A stretch of DNA of 64,000 bases. Origin: Rutpela maculata (lineage: Eukaryota; Arthropoda; Insecta; Coleoptera; Cerambycidae). Shown piece by piece: positions 35,919 to 45,632 of this stretch. The DNA is taken from positions 12,182,918 to 12,246,917 of the forward strand of contig OW386292.2 in assembly GCA_936432065.2 (NCBI GenBank), written 5' to 3'. The notes under the pieces are model-generated. The model saw only the letters and a program-made list of their open reading frames with translations, was not told the origin of the DNA and ran no database searches. The position numbers and the translations under genes are program-made. The first letter of the stretch is position 1, and each line of letters opens with the position of its first letter.

Positions 35919-36905
35919 TTAAAAAATAAATAAATAACAATAATTAATAAAAGACAAATATTCGAAATGACTTCCGTTTACTTCAATACATTTGACGAGG
36001 CGTTTATTAAACGACCGCCTTATTTTAATTAATAAGTGTTCTTTTTGAAATGATTCGATTGCATTTCTAATTCTCTGCAATAATTCTCCTCGATTATTTA
36101 TTGCATATTGATACACAAGAGATTTCATGCCCATACGCAAAAATCCTACGGATTAAAATCGGGACTCCGCGCTGGCCAAGGCATATTGCCCCACAACCTA
36201 TCCAGCGACCAGGAAAATCTGTATTTAGGTAGTTTCTAACCGGTATAAAAAAATGCGGTGGTACATCATCCATGAACTCGCCTAGCTGAGTTTGTAGAAA
36301 ATTTAAGTATAATGCGCCGTTTAAATTAGGTGGTAACTTAGACGGTCCAAAAAAAATAATTATCTAAAATTTCACACCAAATGTTTATATTCATGTTGAA
36401 AATGGCGTTCGGCTACTAAGTGCAGATTTTCTGTCCCACGCATGTTTGTTTCTAAATTTAAATACACCTCTACTATGAAGGTAGCTTCGTCTGTAAACAA
36501 CACTTTATATAAAACCATTGGATCTCTGTTTTGCTGGGCACGACAGAAACGAGCAAACTGTAACCTGGCTGGAAGATCGGCCTCCAGCAGATTTTGAAGA
36601 AGCGTAAAATGGTACGGATAAAGCTTTTCTTGATGAAAAATCCTTGAAATCGATGACTTACTCCAGTAGCAGCAGCCATACGCCACATACTTATTTCTGG
36701 GTTTTCTGCAACACGGACCAAGATTTCTCCTTCTGTTCCACAGTAATACTTTTTGGGCGCCCCACGGTTTCTTGTTTGGGACGAAAGGAATCAGTTTCCC
36801 CCAATCTACTCTAAATATTATAAAATAACTTAAAATCTGACTGCCTCCTATTTGGATAAATTTCCAAATATCGACGATGAGCTCTGCGTCCATTAAAATT
36901 TGTTT
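35919..36905 (-). pseudogene. Tc1/mariner-family transposase, frameshifted
   Basis: Minus-strand blocks in several frames give RRYLEIYPNRRQSDF, QETVGRPKSITVE, VRVAENPEISMWRMAAATGV, EKLYPYHFTLLQNLLEADLP, VLFTDEATF (first Asp), FMDDVPPHFFIPVRNYLN (second Asp), MPWPARSPDFNP then DFCVWA (third Asp), and CIEVNGSHFEYL at the C-terminus. This is the DUF4817-type insect Tc1/mariner transposase order. A stop sits just before the third Asp and there are at least three frameshifts. Confidence 0.9.
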
Positions 36906-37164
36906 GCGCGTATACGCAAACCATATCGCTTCAAACGAATATATCGTTTGAAAATAAATTATGCCTTGGCATTTTAAACTTACTTTTGTTAGATATTTTT
37001 TAACAACACGCAAAATGCTGACAAACAACAAGTAGGTTTGACAGATATTAATCTTAAAGGCGTATTTTATTGTTTTTGTTTTAATCAAAGCCTACTTTGA
37101 AAAACTGTAAATAAAACATATATAAAAAATAAATAAAATAATAATAAATAATAAATATAATATA

Positions 37165-37883
37165 CAGTGTGTCTCACTTTTCATCACTACACACAATATC
37201 TCGGCCATTTGTTGATCGATTTAGATCAAATTTGGTATACTTCTTTTGTTTCAGATTGTGATTAAAAAGCTATTTAAATTTTTTTTTTTCGAAATTACAT
37301 ACGCCTACTATGATCAAAAGAAATGGGAAAAAATTAGGAATTTATATTAGCGATTGAGATTGGTTTTTGCTTTTACAGAATCTTGTTCGGCATGACCTAA
37401 AACCCCTGTATACCAAATTTCGTTAAAAAATATTCATTCCTTTACAAAAAAATCATATCTAAGATTTCAATAATAATCACCCTACTATTCGAGTTATTTA
37501 TTGTCGGATATCTACATAACTTGGTAGTCGTGTAATAATGACGCTAATTAAGCATTAGGACATACTTTTTATCCAAAACACTATTATGAAATGAATATTT
37601 GAAAAATGGTGGCTATTTTTAAAAATACTTAGAACTCGGCATACCAATATCTTTGTTAACATGGAGTGCTTTGGAATGGATTTGATCTCAATCGCTAATA
37701 TAAATTTATAATTTTTGCCAATTTCTTTTGATCATAGCAGGCGTATTTAGTTACGAAAAAAAAAAATTTTTCAATAACTTTTTAATCACAATCTGGAGCA
37801 AAAGAAGTATACCAAATTTGATCTAAATCGGTCAACAAATGGCCGAGATATTGGGGTGTAGTGGTGAAAAGTGAGACACATTG
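37165..37883. mobile_element. 719-bp MITE with about 205-bp TIRs
   Basis: CAGTGTGTCTCACTTTTCAT and its inverse at the right end are bordered by TATA on both sides. Arms share ATCTCGGCCATTTGTTGATC and GATTGTGATTAAAAAG. It is inserted in the upstream part of the larger transposon, between the transposase remnant and the right TIR. No open frame of note. Confidence 0.9.
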
Positions 37884-38354
37884 TATATTAATAAATCATA
37901 TATATATAAATCATAATTTAAATTGGTTGCATTGAATACTTTAAAACCAAATATCTCGAAAACGGTTACTCGTAGAGACATTTAGAAGGTATTTTTATGT
38001 AAACAAGACAAGAAAATTGGAATTTTTATTTTAAATTTTTTTAAAAAATTCGCCAAAAATATATGACATAAACGACACGCAAACTACCGTAGGTGGCGCC
38101 CTCTACAAATAACAGCAAAAGTATGAATAGATTTGAATCCCTCGCCTAAAAAAATCCCCAATCACAAAATTTTGTTAAAATATTTAAATTTTTAAGGAAA
38201 TTATTTAAAAAGAACCAAAACAAAAATTTAACTCTGACACCCTGTATCTCTGTTAATATCAACTTTTGGACTAAGATAAGTTTGGTTAAATCGTAACATT
38301 TTTGCATAAGGAATCTGCCATTGCTCTATGTATCATTACTTAGGGGACACCCTG

Positions 38355-38935
38355 TATAACCGAAATTATTTAGTACTTTGGCAGCGTGTCTTGCCATAGA
38401 AAAATACCTAATAATAAAAAACACTTTCAAAAACGTACGAGGAAATGAAAGTGTTCGACATCAGTCAATTTTATTGTTATTATTATTGCAATATAACGTA
38501 AGTAATTGTATACTAGATATAAGAATACCATTTAGTGAGCAAAAAATATTAAAAAACAATAGGAGGAAGAATTTGTTCATACCTTGATCCCAGGATATTT
38601 GACCTTCCATCTGAAATAAAAAATATTATATTAATAAAATGTAAAACGAAGATTAAAACACGTGTAATGCATATGTTGGTATATTTTCCTACTGATTTGT
38701 CTATGTTCAGTATAATTGACTGGTAATTGATTCGACCTTTAGGCTACCGTGTGGAGAAACAATTTCTATGAAAACGTTAAGAGGAAAATGTGCAAATCAA
38801 ACACGTAACAGCTATTTACGATATTAGTGTAATGTAGAACGAGATGCAATGATTGGGATACAAGATTATTTTCCTACAAACGTCCACATATTAAAATATC
38901 TTGAATAGCTTGATGTTTCTTTGAATAATTTTCAT
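38355..38935. other. No gene recognised
   Basis: Between the transposon and the next reverse transcriptase remnant; it may include unrecognisable upstream parts of that LINE. Confidence 0.35.
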
Positions 38936-38939
38936 AATC

Positions 38940-39865
38940 GCGCGTGGCCGATTTATATGCGTGGTCTGTCATTAAACTGGATCGCCACATTCCTGTGGAA
39001 GATCGGACGCAATATGTAAGTTTAAAATTTAAAAGTGAAAACCCCGTGTGCAGTGCTAATTCAGTAATTACATTTAATAATAGGTGTTCCACATGGCTCT
39101 AGTCTGGGCCCTCTACTTTTTATTTTATTTATTAACGATATTTGTTCCCATCAACTGCACATTTTTCAATGTGTGCTGGATAATGTCAAACCTATTTGGT
39201 AGTGATTTGGAACATAATTATAATATTTTAAACAATTTAAACCAATGGTTTTCCCGTAATACTTTATATCTCAACGCTGGAGAAACTCAAGTTATCAGGT
39301 ATCAAGGTAAGAGAAAAAAATATAATCATTTAGACATTAAAATAGATAATACAACTATTATTATTACTGAGGATAATGCGATAATGTTAAATATTCTTAA
39401 GGATATATTTGGATGAAGGTCTAAATTAGAAGCATCATTGTGAAACTTTGTTATCCAAAATTTCATCCATATTATATCTGTTCAGGACATTAGAGGGGTA
39501 GTATGGAAAAAACATCTTATTAATTGAAACTATGCTCAAGTTGGTTCACGTTTAAGGTTTTTGGAAAATTTCACCAAGTATTTATTACTCAGAAACATTT
39601 TTTACAATGTATTTTCGGTATATTATGCGTGTTAAAAATATCTTCAAAGAAAATAAAATTGCCTTAACTTGCATTTGTATATTGTGCATGTTTTTAGAAT
39701 TAGAAATAGTTTCTTTTTAAATAGTGACCACCATTATGTCAATACAAGACAAAAAACTAAATCCACGAACCTCGTGCCAGATTAAATATGACGAGTCGCC
39801 AAGATTTTTATGGCTGGAACTATTTAACTGTCTGCCGGATGACATAAATATCAGAAAGTGAGTAG
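38940..39865 (+). pseudogene. Non-LTR retrotransposon, RT and C-terminal remnant
   Basis: Frames in order give VEDRTQYVSLKFKSEN, VPHGSSLGPLLFILFINDI (the RT P.GS.LGP signature), NLNQWFSRNTLYLNAGETQV and LDIKIDNTTI. Much later come NSDHHYVNTRQKTK and WLELFNCLPDDI, which match the usual thumb and C-terminal segments of CR1/Jockey-like LINE proteins. The catalytic FADD box is not visible and there are many frameshifts. It is a different or older family than the one at 17.4 kb. Confidence 0.8.
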
Positions 39866-40672
39866 AGTAGTATTATTGAGACGAGGCCAGGGGCGGAGCC
39901 AACATGCGCGGATATTTTTACCAGTGGCGTAACATCATCTTGGGTATAAGGATGTGTAACTGCAATAAAAGTTTCGGGGTCAACGAGCTGTGTAATGGAG
40001 TCACTGAACTCTACTATATAAAAGGAAGGCGCCAATATTCTTTGGCAAGGATGACGGTCTCGGATGTCTGGGGTCGGGCAGGACGATTATTGCTGTTTAC
40101 CCTAGTACATCGCTGTAGACCTGGACCGGAGGGGCGTGGCGAGCTTACTTTACATCAACCCTACTCACAAATGTGAGCGGTGTGGATGAGTTCGCCCCAC
40201 CTCCCTTGGTCCTGGCTGTTGGATCTTCTGGCGTTCTTTCTTCGCCAGCTTGTCATCTCCGGGGTAGTCATCTGTCTGTTCGGAAACTTTGAGGTATTTT
40301 TGGCTGGGATTGACTGCCGGTACGCAGAATGTCAATTAACATCCTGCCGTCCAGATCATCGGTTAAGCGGGGATGAGCTGTGTAGCTCAAAAAAGTGCAG
40401 ACCTAAGTGCTTTTGGTAGCACTTTCGGTCTGCACGGAGCTAGATATACGTCAAATTGAACCTCGCGCAAGTATGGCGACCGTATGAAGGAGCACAATCG
40501 CACTACGAAATACGCCAGAGCCGGCCTTATTGTTATTGCAACTGTCCCCCCCCCGAGACTTTGCCCCGATTCTTGCAAAACAATACCATACAAGATTGCA
40601 CGATATTGTCTCAGTTAAGTTATAATCACACACTGTTTATAAAAATCACAAAATATTACATAAAATAACCAG
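39866..40672. other. GC-richer block with hairpin, unclassified
   Basis: CTACTATATAAAAGGAAGGC near 40010 looks like a TATA box. GTGCAGACC...AAGTGCT at 40396 pairs with AGCACTTTCGGTCTGCAC to 40437, giving a small strong hairpin. Composition differs from the neighbours, so this may be part of a mobile element such as an LTR, but no matching second copy is present. Confidence 0.35.
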
Positions 40673-41228
40673 TTTATAATCCAGTCAAAAAACCTCAAAA
40701 AATGACCCAACCTCCTGAAAAATCCGAAAGTTTTGAAACTGCGCACACTTATTCAGAGGTACCTAAGAATGAATATACCGAAAGTCCTCATGAATATGAG
40801 GCGAGCTCTAGCGGCAATTAGCGAAAATAGGGTTCGTTAATATCTCGAGAACCGTTGGTCGGAGGTAAAAGTTGATTATATACATAATTAAGGCTTATTA
40901 AATTTGCTACAAAAATGATTATATACATTTTTCTCGTATTCTCAATGGTTTCCGAGTTATAGGCGCTAAAAGAAAGCGTTTTGTGAAAAACCACGCTAGG
41001 GCGGTACAATATGGCATTTCTAATAATATTTGACATACGGTTTACCTACATTTTTGTATACTAAGGATAATTGAGGAGATAAACTTCACAACTTTGTATA
41101 AAAAGCACATGATGTATGTTACTTATGATGTATATTGATGAGGCACATGATGTAGGTATATTAAACAATGAAATATATGAACAAACAAAATCCTGAGGTT
41201 ATTCCAAGGAAAATTTTGTACAGAAAAA

Positions 41229-41730
41229 TCAATCAGCTCTGAATCGCTTCTTGGTAGAAGGCCCTGCAATTTGATTATCTTGGCCAGCTTCTACACTTGC
41301 TGTCTAAAACAATAGGTAAGTAAGTATGCATGAGATGAAGGTGTGAGAGAACCATTATACAAATAAAAACATGTAAGTAAAAGAAAGTATATAAGAAATA
41401 AATAAAACAGAAGAAGTAAATATAAGAAAGTAGTAAGCGACCAGTAAAACAACATATGAACATGACAACCGATTTATGTATACTATTGCAAGGTAAATGA
41501 ATAATAAAAAAAATACAAATGTGCAATCTCACCTGACTTCTGGTTCCAGCAAGCACATTGCTTTGACCTTTATGTACCAAATGTTCAGTGTTTGTTATTT
41601 GCACTGAATGATCTGCTTCTTCAAGGTTTATGACATCGGGATCATCAGGGTCATCAAAGTCTTCTTCGAGGTTTGCAGTAACACCATCCAAGCATTCGCC
41701 ATGGCAGTTGTGACAAATGCTTGTACACAT
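41229..41730 (-). CDS. Hypothetical two-exon ORF in left arm of palindrome
   Basis: From Met at 41730 the first exon (to 41533, 66 aa) reads MCTSICHNCHGECLDGVTAN, an acidic EEDFDDPDDPDV stretch and NVLAGTRSQ. A GT-AG intron (41532-41304, 229 bp) joins in phase to SVEAGQDNQIAGPSTKKRFR, ending at a stop at 41229-41231. The total is about 90 aa. The start may be further upstream in an intact gene, since the palindrome centre cuts it. The basic KKRFR end could be a nuclear localisation signal. I do not recognise the family; it may be a transposon protein or a captured host gene fragment. Confidence 0.5.
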
Positions 41731-41765
41731 TATTCCTGCCTTTCGACAGCCAGAACTGCCGTGGC

Positions 41766-42259
41766 GAATGCTTGAATGGTGTTACTTCCAACCTCGAAGA
41801 AGACTTTGATGACCCTGATGATCCCGATGTCATAAACCTTAAAGAAGCAGATCATTCAGTGTAAATAACAAACACTGAACATTTGGTACATAAAGGTCAA
41901 AGCAATGTGCTTGCTGGAACCTGAAGTCAGGTGAGATTGCACACTTGTATTTTTTTATTATTCATTTACCTTGCAATAATATACATAAATCGGTTGTCAT
42001 GCTCATATGTTGTTTTACTGGTCGCTTACTACTTTCTTATATTTACTTCTTCTGTTTTATTTATTTCTTATATACTTTCTTTTACTTACATGTTTTTATT
42101 TGTATAATGGTTCTCTCACACCTTCATCTCATGCATACTTACCTATTGTTTCAGGCAGCAAGTGTAGAAGCTGGCCAAGATAATCAAATTGCAGGGCCTT
42201 CTACCAAGAAGCGATTCAGAGCTGATAGATTTTTCTGTACAAAATTTTCCTTGGAATAA
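41766..42259 (+). pseudogene. Right-arm copy of the two-exon ORF
   Basis: It repeats the left-arm gene. A CAG to TAG change creates a stop after ADHSV, which the left arm does not have. The donor at 41931 and acceptor ending at 42154 are kept (intron 224 bp), and the last exon reads ASVEAGQDNQIAGPSTKKRF. The left arm's stop after FRAD is lost, extending the frame to FFCTKFSLE. The retained splice sites show that both arms derive from a genomic, intron-containing copy. Confidence 0.6.
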
Positions 42260-42795
42260 CCTCAGGATTTTGTTTGTTCATATATTTCATTGTTTAATAT
42301 ACCTACATCATGTGCTTCATCAATATACATCATAAGTAACATACATCATGTGCTTTTTATACAAAGTTGTGAAGTTTATGTCCTCAATTATCCTTAGTAT
42401 ACAAAAATGTAGGTAAACCGTATGTCAAATATTATTAGAAATGCCATATTGTACCGCCCTAGCGTGGTTTTTCACAAAACGCTCTCTTTTAGCGCCTATA
42501 ACTCGGGAACCATTGGGAATACGAGAAAAATGTATATAATCATTTTTGTAGCAAATTTGATAAGCCTTAATTATGTATATGATCAACTTTTGCCTCCGAC
42601 CAACGGTTCCCGAGATATTAACGAAAAACCAAAGAAAGTGCCCTATTTTCGCTAATTGCCGCTAGAGCTCGCCTCATATTCATAAGGACTTTCGGTATAT
42701 TAATCTTAGGTACCTTTAAATAAGTATGCGAAGTTTCAAAACTTTCGGATTTTTCAGGAGGTTAAACATTGTTTTGACTGGACAATTTATAACAA

Positions 42796-43348
42796 CTTTA
42801 CACACACGACAGAAATAACAAAGAGTAAAATGAGTGACACCGACTCTGGAAATTGCATCTAATCCAAGACTTACGCTACGGGATATAATAATTCCCGTAG
42901 ACAGCCGTTTGTTTGAAGCACAGACATAAATTTCTCTACTGCGTCGGCGCATAACTTTGTTTGACGTTATAAACGTCAAACGAAAATATGGACTCTCTCC
43001 TGGAAGAAATGGACTCGCCCGAGTTGATTATGAAAATTGCTAGTTCCTGATTGATCAAAGGTGCGTTATAATGAGATTGTTCATTATACGTTAGTTTGGA
43101 ATTATGACTACCATTATGAGTCAATTGTTAAATGTATAATGCAAGGATTATAGGACAGTGGTGGATAAAAGATATTTTTTCTAAATACTTGATGATGCTC
43201 AGTTTTATTTGACTATTCTGGAAGTAACATCCACTAATTGGCAGACAGTAATTTGTAAAATTTATTTTCTAATTTTTAAGATATCCTTTATCTTTTGGAA
43301 CTAGTTGAATTTTCTTTCTATTAAAGTCCATTTCGATATGAGCTGTAG
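42796..43348. other. No gene recognised
   Basis: AT-rich sequence between the palindrome and the next dispersed repeat; short minus-strand frames have no motif. Confidence 0.4.
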
Positions 43349-43576
43349 AAAAAACCGCTGCCCAAGGAATCACTACTTCCACATCCAGATTTTCTATCCA
43401 AGTCTCTCACAACGAAAAAAATTTGTGTGTGGAAATAATTGTTTATGGAAGTTTAATAATATGATATTTGAAATCGTTTACCCCAAAAACCCATAAAACG
43501 ATATGCCACATCGGTAGTGGACGTGGGGTGGTGGAAGGGGGGGTGGATAAAGTAAAAAAATTGAGGCTTTTGGTTC
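43349..43576 (+). repeat. Dispersed hairpin-tail repeat, 5' fragment
   Basis: Starts AAAAAACCGCTGCCCAAGGA, contains ACTACTTCCACATCCAG, GTTTATGGAAGTTTAATAAT, CCCATAAAACGATATGCCAC and a G-rich block, and ends at TTTGAGGC-like GAGGCTTTTGGTTCTTGG, where another element takes over. Confidence 0.75.
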
Positions 43577-43840
43577 TTGGTTCGTTTTTCACCCCCAACC
43601 TCAAAAAAACAAAAAAAAGTGGTCTGTCTAGCGGACCAGACCAGTGCATCCTTACCAAAAACATAAGGATAGACTGGTATGATCCGCCGTATAGACCATT
43701 TGGGGCGGGGAGGTGTTTTTTGGGGGGTTAAGGGTGAAAAACGAGCCAATCTGACAATTCTGACTTTGGATTCGGTTTCAGCGGGTCCAAATACATAGGG
43801 ACACACTGGTCTGGTCCGCAAGCCAGACCACTTTTTTTTT
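43577..43840. repeat. Interleaved inverted repeats (small TIR element)
   Basis: Segment A (TCGTTTTTCACCCCCAACCT, about 43580-43612) is inverted at 43711-43748. Segment B (AAGTGGTCTG...GGACCAGACCAGTG, 43611-43646) is inverted at 43803-43840. The order A, B, inverse A, inverse B is interleaved rather than nested, so an RNA could form either stem or a pseudoknot-like fold. It abuts the truncated hairpin-tail repeat. Confidence 0.75.
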
Positions 43841-44604
43841 GTATGGCTGTGTTATTGGCCACTTTATTAAAATGGGTATAACAAAAGGTTATTTTTTTGT
43901 GCTACAACCCCTAAAGGAACTGCGTGGCCCAAACTATTTAATTATCATTGCCGCGTCGCGTCGATCCGATTAGAAGATAGGTTTTTACTTTGGAATTCTA
44001 TTAAAATCAAAAATACATATTTCGGCGCCAAATTGTCACGTAACGCTTAATAAACTGCATACCATACAAAAATGAATTGCAGAATGAAAATTTATAGTAT
44101 TATTCCAGACGTCAGTTAAAATAGTTTAAAGTTAAATCTCTAATTTAATTATAACTGGTGAGAAATTTAAATGTCAGTGTTCTGCTAGATATAATTAAAT
44201 TATACATTTTCATAGTTAGCCCGCCAGACTTAGGAATTTTTCAAAAAGATGCGAATTTTAAACAAATACTTGGCACCAAATTAAGTTGTTCCCATGGGTG
44301 TGTAATAAAAGGGATTTAGTATTGTCGTTTGTTGTACTGTCACCATTCTACAGCCTTTTCATTGCCAGTACATAATATCCTGATATGACATTCAAACAAT
44401 AATAATAATAATAAATTTTTATTATCCAGCGAGATTATTTTAACACTAATATGGAATACGGCACGCAGATATAGAGGAAATGTGTATATGATAAGTAAAT
44501 AAACAAGGCTGTACCTCGATTAGAGTATATCGGCTTTCAAAAAATCAGAAATAGAAAAAGGCGATGCTGAAGTGAAAGTTTTTCAGATTAGGTACGTTTT
44601 AAAA
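43841..44604. other. No gene recognised
   Basis: AT-rich with an (AAT)n run at about 44399-44413. No protein motif or repeat partner seen. Confidence 0.4.
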
Positions 44605-44960
44605 AACGGCTGCCTAAGGAATCACTACTTCCACATCCAGATTTCCTATCCGAGTGACTCACAACCGCCCCACCCCATTATTAAGGGGGGCGGCTGATGC
44701 CAAAAAAAAATTGAGGCATTTGGTTCTTGTACACATGTATACACACTAAATCACAGATGTCTTTTTAACCCCCTTAAATAACGGGATGGGGTGTTAATGA
44801 GGGGTGGATGATGCAAAAAAAAAAAAAAAATTGAGACCTAGAGATCTCATTATAATACAGGTGTACCAAATTTCAAGTCAATATCATAACCCTTTCCAAA
44901 GTAATCATGTGCACAAAAAAAGTTATGGACAGACCGACACCCAATGGGCAGAAATTCAGA
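44605..44960 (+). repeat. Dispersed hairpin-tail repeat, internally deleted copy
   Basis: Head AAAAAACGGCTGCCTAAGGA, then a jump from GTGACTCACAACCGCCCC into the later half of the element, with ACACACTAAATCACAGATG, GTACCAAATTTCAAGTCA and AAAAAAAGTTATGGACAGA. The tail hairpin is absent. Confidence 0.7.
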
Positions 44961-45632
44961 TTTTTAGTAAAAAATCTGCCTACAAGTCAAATCTTAACCG
45001 ACTTGAATGATTTTTTTTTCCGAAATACCTACGAACTGCTTTCTATCGTGGTACTGCTTAAAATTTGATATTCAATTCGATGATCTCCAATAGCTGAAGC
45101 CAACCTTTGTATATTACTCAAACATGGCAAGGATTACACACCCATACAAAAAAAAATTCTGAATCCGAAGTGAAACATTTCCGACGTTTTTTGGGTCGTT
45201 GAGATCACAAATACGAGGTCAGTTTTCCCCCTACACGTCAGAATTTTCCGGAAAGTCCTGACGTGTAGGGGGAAAAATCGACACGTCTGTGGTCGCGCCC
45301 CTCTCTAAAAAATTTGTTTTGTTTTCCATCCCCCCCCCCCCCCCCCCCCGTCTTGAAAAAATATGTTTTCATCTCCAACATAACATTCAGCCAATTTGAC
45401 AGAAATTCAATTTTTATTAGAACACAGCGGGGTTCTTCCATTGCATCAATGATACAAGCGGAAGCCCCTGTACTTATCGTTAGAGCGCCCATGAAAGTGG
45501 TGCGAGTATTATTCCCAAGCGTAGGAACATTAACTGAACAGCTAAGTCACTTCACCTTACTCCACTTGACTTTCTCTGTAAAAACACCCAAAATGGTAAA
45601 TATACGGCTCCACCCAATATTTGTGCCTCATA
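44961..45632. other. Non-coding block with hairpin and 20-base poly-C
   Basis: TTTTCCCCCTACACGTCAG at 45223 is inverted by 45275, giving an 18-20 bp stem. A run of 20 C lies at 45330-45349. A 121-codon frame at 45314-45679 begins in the poly-C and runs into the LINE copy; it has no recognisable domain and I regard it as chance. Confidence 0.5.

Larger units (their letters stand above)
35353..38354 (-). mobile_element. Tc1/mariner-type transposon with about 420-bp TIRs
   Basis: CAGGGTGTCCAATAAGTAAT at 35353 is inverted at the right end (to 38354), and both borders are TA. The arms, about 420 bp, include CAAACTACCGTAGGTGGC in inverse orientation. Inside are a decayed minus-strand transposase and a separate 719-bp MITE. 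Without the MITE the element is about 2.3 kb. Confidence 0.9.
40673..42795. repeat. 2.1-kb palindrome with a two-exon reading frame in each arm
   Basis: Arms of just over 1 kb (40673-41735 and 41741-42795) are highly similar inverted copies, separated by only a few bases. Examples are TAGCGGCAATTAGCGAAAAT, CCGCCCTAGCGTGG and TATAACTCGG. Both arms hold the 3' part of an intron-containing gene, transcribed outward from the centre. Few differences separate the arms, so the inversion is fairly young or kept similar by gene conversion. Confidence 0.9.

Noticed and set aside
39904..40419. Cys-rich or proline-rich host exons in the GC-richer block
   Set aside because: Frames on both strands are open because of GC content; no splice sites or domain were convincing.
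41945..42259. 104-codon frame beginning MYFFIIHLP
   Set aside because: Its first two thirds translate the intron of the right-arm gene; only the last exon part is meaningful. The same applies to the intron part of the left-arm frame.
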